From Pseudomonas sp. GCEP-101 (GTDB taxonomy: Bacteria; Pseudomonadota; Gammaproteobacteria; Pseudomonadales; Pseudomonadaceae), in assembly GCF_025133575.1 (NCBI RefSeq), contig NZ_CP104011.1, positions 4,472,965 to 4,536,964 on the forward strand: a stretch of DNA of 64,000 nucleotides. The letters run 5' to 3'. Position 1 is the stretch's first letter, and every line of letters starts with the position of its first letter. Under the pieces are notes generated by a model that saw only the letters and a program-made list of their open reading frames with translations, searched no databases and had not been told where the DNA came from. The position numbers were made by a program, and so were the translations under genes. Positions 42,309 through 52,078 of the stretch are shown piece by piece.

Positions 42309-44057
42309 TCAGAAGAGCTTGAGGAAGTTCAGGTAGAAACGCGGCGCCTTGCCGTTGTCGTCATCGAGCTCCTTGGCCGAGACCGAACGGGTCAACGGGA
42401 AGGCGACTTCCGGCGACACATAGGTGTCCTTGTAGACCTGCAGGTGAGCGCCGACGCCGGTGGACGACAGGCTTTCGCTGCTGATCCAGTTCGGATCCTC
42501 GCTCCAGACCTTGCCGAAGTCCCAGAAGGCGTAGTACTGCGTCGGCACGGCGTAGTCCCTGAAGGTGTGGATGCGGTTGTACTGCAGCTCGGTTTTCATC
42601 GCGAAGCCCTTGTCGCCGGTGATTTCCGACGGGTCGTAGCCGCGCCCGAACTCGCTGCCGCCGACGCCGAACTGCTCGGGGCTGAGCAGCGCCTGGCCGA
42701 ACGATGTCTGCGCGGTGGCGGCAACATACAGGTTCAGGCCATCCATGATTTTCGAAAGATCCTGCAGCCGCTGGGCGTCCACCTGCAGCTTGGTGAAGTC
42801 GGTCTTGCCACCCTCGCGGGACGGGTTGGCGCGGTCCTCCTGGCTGGCGCCCATGATCTTCAGGCCCTTGCTCAGCTCGGCCTTGACCAGGTTCTTGCCA
42901 CCGAAATCATCGAAGAAGTCGTAGCTGGCGCCCAGGCGGATGGCGCGGATGCGGTCGTCGCTGGAGGGCGGATTGTGCGGGTCGTCCAGGTATTCGGACT
43001 TGCCGTTGTACCAGGTGAAGGCCGCCGAGGTCTTGAAGGTCTGGTCGCGCTGGCGGACCCACGGGCGGGTGATGCGCACCGCGAAGGTGTCGCCGGAGCT
43101 GTTGGCGTTGAGGAAGGAGTAGGTGTCGGCATGGCCGTCGTTGTGCTGGGCGAGGAAGCTCACCACATCGCCCTGGCCGCCTACCGGCAGATCGTACTGG
43201 CCTTCGAAGAAGGTCATCTTGTCGCCTTCCACCGACTGCCCGGCGCGGATGCCCAGGTGATCGCCATGGCCGGTGAGGTCGTTGACGCCGACCCCGCCAT
43301 ACACCTGCCAGGGGCCGAAGTAGCGGCTGTCACGGTTGTCGAAACCGAAGAAACCTTCGTACTTGCGAATCTGGTTGTCGACGATCAGGTCGGTACCCTG
43401 TTCCACCGGCGAGGCGGCCAGGGTGGCGCGGCTTTGCTGGCCGGACAGGTCATTCATCAGCAGCAGGTTGCGCTCGATGGTGGCGCTTTTCGGCGGCACT
43501 TCGCGGCGGATGTTGTCGGCATAGCGTTGCACCGCCGTGTTGCTGTCGCCTTGCAGCTTGACCTCGTTGACCCGGCCCTCGAACACCTGGATGACCAGTT
43601 CGCCATTCTCCAGGCGCTGTTCGGGCAGGTAGGCGCGGGCCAGCAGGAACCCGGCCTGGCGATAGCGCTGGGTGATCTGCGCGACCACGGCGTTGACCTC
43701 GCCGAGGGTCACCCGGTGGCCCTCGAGCCTCGCGGTGAGCGGTGCGAAGGCGGCCGGTGCGTAGAGCGTGGTGCCGCGGATGACCACCTTGTCCACCTGG
43801 AAGCGGGCGGTGTCATTGGGGTTCACCACCATTTCGGCGGGCGGCGCTTCGACGCCGGGCACCACGACGGTGTCGGGCAGTTGCAGGATCGAGGGCATCT
43901 GGGTGGCGCTTTCGCGGGTGCCATCGGGGCGCGGGATTTCCACCCGGCCGGGGTCCAGCTGGGCCTTGGGCCCGGCAAATGCCGGGGCCTGGACCAGCAG
44001 CAGGGCGGAGCACACGGCAACCGCGAGGACGTGCAGTTTCGAAGGAATGCCTTTCAT
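42309..44057 (-). CDS. TpsB outer-membrane transporter (ShlB/FhaC family)
   Basis: A 582-residue Omp85-related pore with a signal peptide (cleavage near AFA-GP, residue 28), two POTRA domains (first VDKVVIRGTTLYAPAAFAPL, about 86-160; second about 162-235) and a 16-strand barrel that includes the loop motif FGRGYDPSEITGDKG near residue 480, ending in NFLKLF. It exports its partner TpsA, encoded two bases upstream. GGGAGG is 8 bases before the ATG. PdtB of P. aeruginosa is a comparable system. Confidence 0.93.
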   Translation of the reverse strand: MKGIPSKLHVLAVAVCSALLLVQAPAFAGPKAQLDPGRVEIPRPDGTRESATQMPSILQLPDTVVVPGVEAPPAEMVVNPNDTARFQVDKVVIRGTTLYAPAAFAPLTARLEGHRVTLGEVNAVVAQITQRYRQAGFLLARAYLPEQRLENGELVIQVFEGRVNEVKLQGDSNTAVQRYADNIRREVPPKSATIERNLLLMNDLSGQQSRATLAASPVEQGTDLIVDNQIRKYEGFFGFDNRDSRYFGPWQVYGGVGVNDLTGHGDHLGIRAGQSVEGDKMTFFEGQYDLPVGGQGDVVSFLAQHNDGHADTYSFLNANSSGDTFAVRITRPWVRQRDQTFKTSAAFTWYNGKSEYLDDPHNPPSSDDRIRAIRLGASYDFFDDFGGKNLVKAELSKGLKIMGASQEDRANPSREGGKTDFTKLQVDAQRLQDLSKIMDGLNLYVAATAQTSFGQALLSPEQFGVGGSEFGRGYDPSEITGDKGFAMKTELQYNRIHTFRDYAVPTQYYAFWDFGKVWSEDPNWISSESLSSTGVGAHLQVYKDTYVSPEVAFPLTRSVSAKELDDDNGKAPRFYLNFLKLF

Positions 44058-44059
44058 GG

Positions 44060-47000
44060 CTATTTCCCTCCCTTGGTAGTGGGGGTGAGGTCGTGGGGAA
44101 TCACGCTGCGCTTGGCCTCGGGGACGATGAAGTGGCCATCCTTGAACAGGCTGTTGGCGTAGGTGAGCACGTCACGAATATCGGGCGTGGTGCTGGTCTG
44201 GCCTTCGTAGGAGCGCGGTTTGCAGATCAGCTGGACGCTGTAGGTCCGCGCAATCGCCGGCGAAACGCTGTAATTGGCGGAGACTGCGCTGGGCGACTCC
44301 AGCGCATCGCAGCGGGTGTTGCCCGGCGATTGCGCGGTGACTGGCAGTGCTGTTGGTGCAGCGGTCGGACTGGCCGGGACAGGATTCAGCGGCGGGACTG
44401 GCTCGATCGGCGTCACGGGATCGACCGGAATCACCGGATCGATCGGCGCCAGCGGGCCGGTAATGGTCAGCGTGCCGTCGCGGAACACCACGGTGTAATT
44501 GGCGCCGGCATGGAACCGGGTGTCCTCGCCGATGGCATAGTTGCCGACATTCTCGCCGGGCGCCCGGCTGAGAGAGCCTTTGGCCACATCGGCGCTGTCG
44601 CCATTCTTCAGACCGCTGACCTCATAGGTAAGGGCCGGATCGGCCTGGCCGATGGTCTTGCTCTTGCTGTCTGCGCTTACCACCAACTCGGCTGGAGTGA
44701 TCTGCAGGTTTCCGTCCTTGAAGACCAGCGTGTAGTTGCTGCTGGCCAGAGCCAGGTCGCCCTGGTGGATGCCATACCCCTGCGACCGGACATTTTCGCC
44801 GGCTTCACGCGCCAGCTTGCCGCCATTGAGTACGGCGCTGTCTTCGTCGCCGTTGCGCAAGCCGTTGACTGAGTAGCTCAGGGACGGGTCGGCATCGCCG
44901 TAGACCTTGGACTGTTGATGGGCGGTCACCTCCAGCGTTGCTGGGGTGATCTGCATCTGGTTGCCGACGAAACTGATCCGGTAGTTGCCCGACAGGCTAT
45001 CCACACCACCCTGCTGGATGGCGTAGCTTCCGACGTTGTTGCCAGCTGTCCTTGAGGCATCGCCCGCAACCAGCGTGCTGGCGCTCTCGCCAAACTTCTG
45101 CCCGCTGACCTGGTAGGTCAGCGCCGGGTCCCGATCGCCATAGACTTTGCTCTGCGGGTCGGCCTCGACCCTCAGCTCGGCCTGCTGGACATCCAGCGTG
45201 CCTTTGCGGTCTTCGATCTTGTAACGTCCCTGGGAGCGCTCGTCGCTGGTGATCTGATTGGTGATGTCGTATCCACCGGCTTTCACATCACTGCGCGCCG
45301 TGGCCGACGTGGTCGGGGTATCGACCTGGATACCACTGCGGCCCAGTTGCTGGTTCACATAATCGTCCAGACCCTTCACCGCCTGGGCGTGGCTGTCATA
45401 GGTCGTGGTCTGGGTGAGTGCCGGGTTGGCGTCGCCGTACTCACGCGTCTTGTCATCCGCTGTCACCGTCACGGTTGCCGGTGCTGCGTTGTTGATGATC
45501 ACGCCCGGCTCGGAGGTCTTGTCCACCGTCTCGTAGAAGTGAACCCGCGCGCGCTCCAGTGCCTGTTCGCCGGAAGCCAGAGTAGGCCCTGTCTTGTCCG
45601 CTTTCTGTAGCCAGGGCGTGTCGTTGATCAGATTGGAGATGATGGCTTCGACCGAGTCGTACTTACCGCCCAGGTTCACGACCAGTTGCTGGCTGCTGCC
45701 ATCCTGTGCGTTGTGCTGGATCTCCTTCTGATCAGAGGCGCCGTGGATGAAGGTGTAGGGCTCGACGCCCCACCCATGCGTGTTGGCCGTCGAGACGACC
45801 TGCAGTCCGCCGTTGGCGTCTATCGAGAAGCCGACCGGCAGGGTGCCGGTGGTCGAAGAGCCATCCGTATCGATTCGCGTGACGCTCGTCAGACTCGCGT
45901 TGCTGGCGTCCGGGGCGATCTTCCACGTCACACCCGAGGCGTCCTTGAAGGTCAGGCCGCTGACCAGGTAGTCCGAGCTATCCAGGTAATTGAGCAGGAC
46001 GGCGGGGTCGATCTCGCGGTAGCCGCCTTTGCCATCGGGGGTGGCGAAACCAGTGGCTTCGAATACCAGGTAGTCGAACGACGAGCCATCCTGGGTCGAC
46101 AGCGTGACCGTGCGGGGGTTGGCGCCGTACATCTGCGACGGATCGGCAACGACGTCCTGGTATCCGCGGTAGACCAGTTGCTGGGCGGTCACGCCGGAGA
46201 GGCTTTCACCCGAGAAGGGTGCAGTCACAGTTCCGACAGAGGTGGTACCGGTCGCATTGGTCTGGTTGAAGCGGAACACGCCGTTGCTGGCTTTCCCGGC
46301 CAGGGTTCCGGCGTAGTTGAGGTCGCTTTCCATGCGCACGCTGGCGCCTTCCAGAGCGACCTGCTTGCCCATCACCGCGGTGCCTTCCTGCTGGATGATC
46401 GAGGCAACGTTGGACGTACGCAGCCAGGCGATGCCATTGCCGACATCGATGACGGCACGTTGGCTGTAATCCCCGCCATTGTTGTTCAGGCGGATGTCGC
46501 CAGTGGCCGCGATGAACAGGTTGCCATCCTTGAGAAGTATTGGCGCGTTGATGTAGACCGATCCGCTGTCACTGGACAGATCGGTGCCTTGGTAGGATTG
46601 CCCCTGCACGGGGTTCCCGGTGGCGATCAGTGCCAGGGTGCTGGCATTGCCGTTACCATCCTGGCCGATATTGGTAGCGACAATCGCCGTGTTGACGTTG
46701 ATGCGATGGCTGGCGGCGACCTCCACGTTGCCGTTGGCCAAACCGTTGACGATGGCGCTGACCGATACATTCCAGAGGTCGGCAGTGCTCGGGCCATTGG
46801 CCGAGCCATTGGCCACGCCGGCGTCGGCCTGCGCATCGCTGAAGATGTTCACCGTCTCGGGATCCAGCAGCCAGTTGCCCTTGACCGGGCCGTTGGTATT
46901 GACTTGGGCGTCGCTGGTGATCCGTAGCTGCTTGCCGGACGTCTCGACCACACCGCCTTTCTGCCCGCCCTGGGCGCTGGCGTTGCCGGCGAAATTGGTC

Positions 47001-48151
47001 TTCCCGTCGCTCCAGACCACCACTTGGCCGCCATCGGTCTTGCCGTCAGCTTTCAGCTGGGCGCCCTTGGCGACCGTGGTGTTCCTGGCCGCCTGCTCCG
47101 GCCCTTGGCCCTGGTAGCTACCGCCCACCAGTACCTTACCGCCAGCACCTTGTGTGCCGCTGGCATCGAGTTTGGCGGAGCCTGCAATGTTCACCTCGTC
47201 GCCCAGGGCCTTGATCTGGCCGCCGTTCACGCCTTTAGCGCTGAGGTTGCCGGTGACGTTGGTCTGCGCGGAGTTGCCCAGCACAATGGTGCCGCCGTCC
47301 GTGGAGACGGAGTCGGCCACGACGTTGCCGCCCACGTTGATCACCGAGTCCAGGTGTTTGGCGGCGCGGGCGGCGCTCATGGCCACGGTGCCGTTGCCGA
47401 CGTCGATCTCGCCGCTGTTGTGCACGCCGCCGGTCACGCTGGAGTCGACGCTGCCGGGTTCACCCGGCTCGCCGCTCACGGCGATGTTCAACAGGCCGTC
47501 ACCGTGGAAGTCCAGGGTCGCCTGCGGGCCGGTGGCCAGTTGCACCATGCCCTTGCGCGCCTGGATGACGCCGGCGTTGTTCACCTGGGCGCCGAGCAGG
47601 GCGACCATGCCATTGTCGTGCACGGTGATGCGGCCCTGGTTGGTGACGTTACCGGTGAGCTGGATATCCAGCTTGCCGGTCTCGGCGAACTGCTTGGCCT
47701 GTTCCTCGGTGAGGAAGCCGGCGCTGGCCACCAGGGCGCTGGAACTGATGTGGGCTTTGGGGCCGATCCACACGCCGTTGGGGTTGACCAGGATCAGCTG
47801 GCCGTTGGACGTGACCGCGCCGTAGATTTTCGACGGGTCGCTGCCGATGACGCGGTTGAGGGTGACGGATTTGCCGTCGGGTTGGTTGAAGGTGATCTTG
47901 TTGTCCGGGCCGACGTTGAAGCGCTGCCAGTTGATCGCGGTGCGCGCGCCCTGGGTGTTCACCGTCATCTCGGCGCCGTTCTGGCTGATGCTGCCGCTGC
48001 CGGAGACGACGTTGCCGCCCTGGGGCAGGGCGTCGCTGGCCATGATCGTCAGCGGCAGGCCGGCGCTGCCCAGTGCCACGGCAATGCACAGGATGCGCAG
48101 GTGGCTGGGGCAGGAGGTGTGGGGTTGGGTGTGCGAGGGTAGGAATTTCAT
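44060..48151 (-). CDS. TpsA exoprotein with TPS domain and MBG repeats (HMW/PdtA-like)
   Basis: A 1363-residue secreted protein. An N-terminal signal peptide (about 1-40) precedes the TPS domain (about 45-230), including the NPNG motif in ILVNPNGVWIGPKAHISSSA. A long beta-helix-like region follows. Four MBG-type domains (about 892-989, 990-1069, 1070-1152, 1153-1231; SKVYGDxDPxLxYxV pattern) come next, then a Pro/Val linker (1232-1280) and a C-terminal segment with Cys1281 and Cys1310. MBG domains occur in surface adhesins. The Cys pair recalls the HMW1 C-terminal anchor. It is exported by the adjacent TpsB. Start supported by GGAG 7 bases upstream. Confidence 0.93.
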   Translation of the reverse strand: MKFLPSHTQPHTSCPSHLRILCIAVALGSAGLPLTIMASDALPQGGNVVSGSGSISQNGAEMTVNTQGARTAINWQRFNVGPDNKITFNQPDGKSVTLNRVIGSDPSKIYGAVTSNGQLILVNPNGVWIGPKAHISSSALVASAGFLTEEQAKQFAETGKLDIQLTGNVTNQGRITVHDNGMVALLGAQVNNAGVIQARKGMVQLATGPQATLDFHGDGLLNIAVSGEPGEPGSVDSSVTGGVHNSGEIDVGNGTVAMSAARAAKHLDSVINVGGNVVADSVSTDGGTIVLGNSAQTNVTGNLSAKGVNGGQIKALGDEVNIAGSAKLDASGTQGAGGKVLVGGSYQGQGPEQAARNTTVAKGAQLKADGKTDGGQVVVWSDGKTNFAGNASAQGGQKGGVVETSGKQLRITSDAQVNTNGPVKGNWLLDPETVNIFSDAQADAGVANGSANGPSTADLWNVSVSAIVNGLANGNVEVAASHRINVNTAIVATNIGQDGNGNASTLALIATGNPVQGQSYQGTDLSSDSGSVYINAPILLKDGNLFIAATGDIRLNNNGGDYSQRAVIDVGNGIAWLRTSNVASIIQQEGTAVMGKQVALEGASVRMESDLNYAGTLAGKASNGVFRFNQTNATGTTSVGTVTAPFSGESLSGVTAQQLVYRGYQDVVADPSQMYGANPRTVTLSTQDGSSFDYLVFEATGFATPDGKGGYREIDPAVLLNYLDSSDYLVSGLTFKDASGVTWKIAPDASNASLTSVTRIDTDGSSTTGTLPVGFSIDANGGLQVVSTANTHGWGVEPYTFIHGASDQKEIQHNAQDGSSQQLVVNLGGKYDSVEAIISNLINDTPWLQKADKTGPTLASGEQALERARVHFYETVDKTSEPGVIINNAAPATVTVTADDKTREYGDANPALTQTTTYDSHAQAVKGLDDYVNQQLGRSGIQVDTPTTSATARSDVKAGGYDITNQITSDERSQGRYKIEDRKGTLDVQQAELRVEADPQSKVYGDRDPALTYQVSGQKFGESASTLVAGDASRTAGNNVGSYAIQQGGVDSLSGNYRISFVGNQMQITPATLEVTAHQQSKVYGDADPSLSYSVNGLRNGDEDSAVLNGGKLAREAGENVRSQGYGIHQGDLALASSNYTLVFKDGNLQITPAELVVSADSKSKTIGQADPALTYEVSGLKNGDSADVAKGSLSRAPGENVGNYAIGEDTRFHAGANYTVVFRDGTLTITGPLAPIDPVIPVDPVTPIEPVPPLNPVPASPTAAPTALPVTAQSPGNTRCDALESPSAVSANYSVSPAIARTYSVQLICKPRSYEGQTSTTPDIRDVLTYANSLFKDGHFIVPEAKRSVIPHDLTPTTKGGK

Positions 48152-48246
48152 GATGCTGCTCCATAGCGAGAGGGCTATGGGGCAAGCATCGGATCAGGCG
48201 GGCGGCGCCCCCATCGTGGGCGCCTGAAAGCCGTGTAGTGCCAGCA

Positions 48247-49914
48247 CTAGTGCGGGGAACTACTTCGAACGAGTTTGAGCTGGATCAATCCGGCGCTGGC
48301 CGGCTCGTCCGCACGGCCGGGTTGGAACTGGCCGTTGAACAACTCGCAGATCATCCGCACCAGTTGCATGCTGGGGCGCTGTACAAAGTCGGCCAGGCGC
48401 TCGGCCAGGTTGTCCTGCGGGAGCAGCATGAACTGCAGGCGCCAGATCAGTTCGCCATGGGGCAGGTTCTCCACGCTGGCCTGCGCCTCGCGAACCTTCA
48501 GTGCGGAGCGCTCCAGGGAGAACTGCAGCGCCTTGAGCATGTTGCGGTAGCGCGCGGGGTCGATCCAGGCGAAGTGCGGCGTCTCGGTGGGCCGCAGTGT
48601 GACGTGGGTGAGCAGGCTGGCGGTCAGTTGGTTGAGCTCGTACACCTGGGGAACGGTGGGCTCGCTGTTGGACTCGGTGCGCAGCAGTTCGCGCAGGATC
48701 ACCAGGTTTTCCTCGATCCGGCCGACGCCTCTGGCGATATCGACCAGGGTCGGTGTTCGCTGGCTGGTCTCGGGGAGCAGGCCCTGCAGCTGGCGGGCTT
48801 CCTTGAGCAGGTCGTTGAAGCCTTGCTCCAGATAGCGCGAGCGGGAGGTGCGAAGGCTGTCCAGGTAGGCGTTCTCCTGCTGCAGGCGTTCCACATCGCG
48901 CTCGTGCTCAGTGATGTCGACGAAGGAAACGAGCACGCCGATGGGGTGGCCGTTGTCCTCCTGCAGCGGCACGGCAATCAGCCGAACGATCCGTTGCTCG
49001 CCACGCACGGTGGCGTTGGTGATCAGGGTGAAGGGCTCGTTGCCGGCGGCGCCGGAGAGGAAGACGCGGCGAGCCTGGGCGACGTCTTCCTCGGCCACCA
49101 GCCCGAGCTTGAAGATCGGCGAGCCGAGCAACTCTTCCTCGCTGCCTTCATGCAGGGCGAGAAACTCGGGATTGCACGCCAGCAATTTGCCCTCGCGGCT
49201 CCAGAGGCTGACGGGGTTGGGCAGGATGTCCAGCAGCCGCGCGAGGTCCTCGGACTTGCTCGCCGGCGCCGTGGGTTTCTGCGCCAGGCCTTCCATCACG
49301 CTGTTGTTGAGCAGGCCCTTGACCTTGGCGGCCTGCACCAGGTCCACCAGCGAGTCGGTCTGGGTCTTCTCCAGCAGGCGCGCCTTGTAGGTGCTGACGG
49401 TGCGGTCGCTGATCGCCAGTTCCTCGGCGATGTCCTTGACCCGGAAGCCCTGGGACAGGTACTGCAGCACCGTCAGTTCGCGCGGGGTAATGTGTTCGTC
49501 GCTGCCAGCCGCCTCGCTGGCCGCGTGCGGCGCCTGGGCGGGAAACACGCTGCGCCCGCCGAGCACCAGGCGCACGGCATCGTCCAGCTCCTCCGGGCGG
49601 TCACTCTTGTGGACGAAGCCGCGTGCGCCGGCCTCCAGGCACATGCCCTGGTAGTGCGCCGCGGGCAGATGGGTGAAGACCAGGGTCTTCTGCTGCGGCC
49701 AGTCGCGGTGCAGGCGCCGCAGCAACTCCAGGCCGCCCAGGCGCGGCAGGTCCAGCTCGAAAAGCAGCAGGTCGGGGTGCAGGCGTTTCACCAGTTCCAG
49801 CGCTTCGCGGCCATCGCTGGCCTCGCCGACCACCTCGTGCCCGGCATCCACCAGGCGTCGATTCAGGGCGGCGAGCATGAACGGGTGTGGGTCGGCTATG
49901 ACGATTCGGCTCAT
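48247..49914 (-). CDS. receiver-LuxR HTH-PAS-degenerate kinase regulator
   Basis: A 555-residue protein with an unusual order of domains. Receiver (1-120): the acidic residue Asp8, Thr81 and Lys103 are present, but the phospho-acceptor position is Glu53 (LLLFELDLP). LuxR helix-turn-helix (about 141-205: ITPRELTVLQYLSQGFRVKD). PAS domain (about 222-340). C-terminal region (345-555) resembling a histidine kinase but without a phosphorylatable His or the DxGxG ATP-binding motif. The Glu could mimic phosphorylation and keep it active. It lies 95 bases upstream of tpsA on the same strand and is the likely regulator of the secretion locus. Confidence 0.85.
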   Translation of the reverse strand: MSRIVIADPHPFMLAALNRRLVDAGHEVVGEASDGREALELVKRLHPDLLLFELDLPRLGGLELLRRLHRDWPQQKTLVFTHLPAAHYQGMCLEAGARGFVHKSDRPEELDDAVRLVLGGRSVFPAQAPHAASEAAGSDEHITPRELTVLQYLSQGFRVKDIAEELAISDRTVSTYKARLLEKTQTDSLVDLVQAAKVKGLLNNSVMEGLAQKPTAPASKSEDLARLLDILPNPVSLWSREGKLLACNPEFLALHEGSEEELLGSPIFKLGLVAEEDVAQARRVFLSGAAGNEPFTLITNATVRGEQRIVRLIAVPLQEDNGHPIGVLVSFVDITEHERDVERLQQENAYLDSLRTSRSRYLEQGFNDLLKEARQLQGLLPETSQRTPTLVDIARGVGRIEENLVILRELLRTESNSEPTVPQVYELNQLTASLLTHVTLRPTETPHFAWIDPARYRNMLKALQFSLERSALKVREAQASVENLPHGELIWRLQFMLLPQDNLAERLADFVQRPSMQLVRMICELFNGQFQPGRADEPASAGLIQLKLVRSSSPH

Positions 49915-49978
49915 CCTTGGGCTTTCCTGCTCTCGGTCGTGCAGAAAGGGTAGCCCAGAAGGCGCCGGTTCAGGGAGT

Positions 49979-50470
49979 TCAGGTCAAGGCTGCGAGCAAC
50001 CTCGCCGTCAGGTACAGGCCCAGGCCGAAGATCGCATGGGTGATCAGGCTGTGCAGGCGTGCTTTGGCCGGGTTGGCGGTTTTCGCTGCGGCGATGCCCA
50101 GGCCCAGTGCCGGCTGCATCAGCAGGAACGGCAGCGCCACTGTGCCCACGCCCAGCAGCAGCGCCGGCACCAGGGTGGGCTGCCACAGCCAGTCGCTGCC
50201 GGTGAAGGTGACCAGGGCGGCGGCGAAGACGATGCCGGTCAGGTAGTGGATCGCCCAGCCCAGCGCGCGTTCGCCGGCCACCGGCGCGGCCTTGCCGATG
50301 GCGGCGTGGCGGAACTGGCCGCGCGGCATGTGCCCTACCCAGCGGCCGACCAGGGCATAGTCCAGCGCCGGCACGCCCAGCAGGTGGCGGCGCAGGAGGG
50401 CCCAGCCGTCCATCAGCAGCGTGGCGCCCAGGCCGATGGCAAGGGTGAAAAGGGCAAGGGTGCAGGGCAT
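49979..50470 (-). CDS. DUF2938-like small membrane protein
   Basis: A 163-residue protein with about four hydrophobic helices (LALFTLAIGLGATLLMDGWA; YLTGIVFAAALVTF; a third in PALLLGVGTVALPFLL; a fourth near the end). The pattern fits the uncharacterised DUF2938 family. The ATG at 50470 is chosen; an upstream start adds 12 residues with no support. It lies downstream of an MFS gene on the same strand. Function unknown. Confidence 0.7.
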   Translation of the reverse strand: MPCTLALFTLAIGLGATLLMDGWALLRRHLLGVPALDYALVGRWVGHMPRGQFRHAAIGKAAPVAGERALGWAIHYLTGIVFAAALVTFTGSDWLWQPTLVPALLLGVGTVALPFLLMQPALGLGIAAAKTANPAKARLHSLITHAIFGLGLYLTARLLAALT

Positions 50471-50528
50471 GGCGGGTTCCTTCGCGTCAGTCGAGGCAAC
50501 CAGCATCCCGGTTCAAGCGGACTTGAGG

Positions 50529-51725
50529 TCAACCCCCGTCGGCCTGGCGTTGGCTGAGCCGCGAGCCGAGCACGTAGAACACCCCGCCGCCGACGATGAA
50601 GGCGCTGAGCATGACGAACACCCAATGCGGCGCGAACAGCGCGAGGAAGTAGCCCACCAGGATCGGCCCGAAAGCACCGCCCAGGTTGGCCAGGTTCTGC
50701 GTGCCGTAGTACACGCCGCGCAGGTGCGGCGGCGCGATGCGGTCGATGAACATGTATTCCGCCGGGATCACGATGATCTCGCCCAGGGTGAACACCACCA
50801 TCGCCAGGCCCCAGTGCACCAGGCTGTGGGACAGGCCGAAGCCGACGATGCCCAGCACGAACAGCCCCAGGCCGACGATCAGCCAGCGTTGCAGGTGCGC
50901 GTTGCCGATGCGCTTGCCCAGCAGGTACTGCAGGGCGATCACCGTCACCGCGTTGACCCCCAGCAGCGTCTGGATCACCTGGTAGGCGTACTCCGCCGTA
51001 CCGGTGGCCACCAGGTATTGCGAGAGGTAGGCGGAAAACTGGCCGAACACCACGGCGGTGAGCACCCCGCCGATGGTGAAGAACATCAGCCGATGGTCCT
51101 TGGCCAGCACGCCCATCACCGCGAGGAAGGAGGGCGGCGCCACGCCTTCGGCCGGGCGCATGTCGCGGTCGCCATAGCGGGCGAAGGCCAGCAGGAACAC
51201 TAGGCCCAGGCTCGCCGAGAGCACGAACGGCAGGTGCAGGCTCCAGTGCGCGAGGCCGGCGCCGATGAAGGGGCCAATGGCGTAGGCGAGGTTGATCAGC
51301 GTGTAGCGGATGGAAAACGCGCGGCCCTGTTCGCCGGCCGGCAGCAGTCGGCCGAAGATGGTCTTCACCACCACGTCGGTGACCGAATAGGCGAAGTTGA
51401 AGCCCAGCAGAAACAGGAAGAACAGCCACAGCTGGTGGGTCAGCAGCATGCCGGCGAAGGCCGCGACGAAGCAGCTGCCGAAGCCCAGGATCAGGCGGAA
51501 GCCGGGCAGGCGGTCGATCAGGAAGCCGCCGTACAGGCTGAGCAGCGAGCCGCCGAACAGCGCGCCACCCATGACCAGGCCAATGTGGTTGACGGGCAGG
51601 CCGAACTGGGTGGAAAGGTAGATCACCAGATAGGGCAGGGTGATGGCGCGCCCCAGGGTGAGCAGGAAGGCGCCGCTGAGCAGCAGGTTGACCTGTAGCG
51701 GATAACGCTTGAGCGCGGCGAGCAT
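50529..51725 (-). CDS. MFS transporter
   Basis: A 398-residue protein with about 12 transmembrane helices, beginning RYPLQVNLLLSGAFLLTLGR, and with the MFS loop pattern in YGGFLIDRLPGFRLIL. It resembles drug/sugar efflux permeases of the MFS superfamily. GAGG lies 7 bases before the ATG at 51725. Substrate unknown. Confidence 0.88.
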   Translation of the reverse strand: MLAALKRYPLQVNLLLSGAFLLTLGRAITLPYLVIYLSTQFGLPVNHIGLVMGGALFGGSLLSLYGGFLIDRLPGFRLILGFGSCFVAAFAGMLLTHQLWLFFLFLLGFNFAYSVTDVVVKTIFGRLLPAGEQGRAFSIRYTLINLAYAIGPFIGAGLAHWSLHLPFVLSASLGLVFLLAFARYGDRDMRPAEGVAPPSFLAVMGVLAKDHRLMFFTIGGVLTAVVFGQFSAYLSQYLVATGTAEYAYQVIQTLLGVNAVTVIALQYLLGKRIGNAHLQRWLIVGLGLFVLGIVGFGLSHSLVHWGLAMVVFTLGEIIVIPAEYMFIDRIAPPHLRGVYYGTQNLANLGGAFGPILVGYFLALFAPHWVFVMLSAFIVGGGVFYVLGSRLSQRQADGG

Positions 51726-51836
51726 TCCATGCCTCGGTTGTCGATGGGTGCGGATAGGCCTTGCGATCCTATCAGCACCAGCTTGGTGCATGGCAAGCGC
51801 CGGAGGCGTCGTGCGGCCCCCGGCGTGCCCGCTGCG

Positions 51837-52049
51837 TCAGCTGCCGGCTTTCTGCCTGGCGCGCAGCGCCTTCACGGTTTCACCGCCGACGCCCCAGCTG
51901 TCGGTGGGGATCTCCTGGATCACCACGAAGGTACTCGCGGGCGGCTTGCGCAGGACGCGCTCCAGCAGTTCGGTGACGCCTTCGATGAGCTGGCGGCGCT
52001 CGTCGGCGGTCACGCCTTCGTCGGTCACCTGGATGTTCACGTAGGGCAT
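51837..52049 (-). CDS. 4-oxalocrotonate tautomerase-family protein
   Basis: A 70-residue protein with the catalytic Pro2 (MPYVNIQVTDEGV) that becomes N-terminal after Met removal, and the conserved helix and strand (ADERRQLIEGVTELLERVL; TFVVIQEIPTDSWGVGG). It belongs to the 4-OT tautomerase family. It follows the SDR gene by 29 bases on the same strand, so the two are probably co-transcribed and controlled by the divergent LysR gene. Confidence 0.88.
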   Translation of the reverse strand: MPYVNIQVTDEGVTADERRQLIEGVTELLERVLRKPPASTFVVIQEIPTDSWGVGGETVKALRARQKAGS

Positions 52050-52078
52050 GGCGGTTCTCCGTTTCAGGGTGGGCAGGG

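Noticed and set aside
42444..44162. A 572-codon plus-strand frame opposite TpsB
   Set aside because: Antisense shadow of the TpsB gene, which has complete family features.
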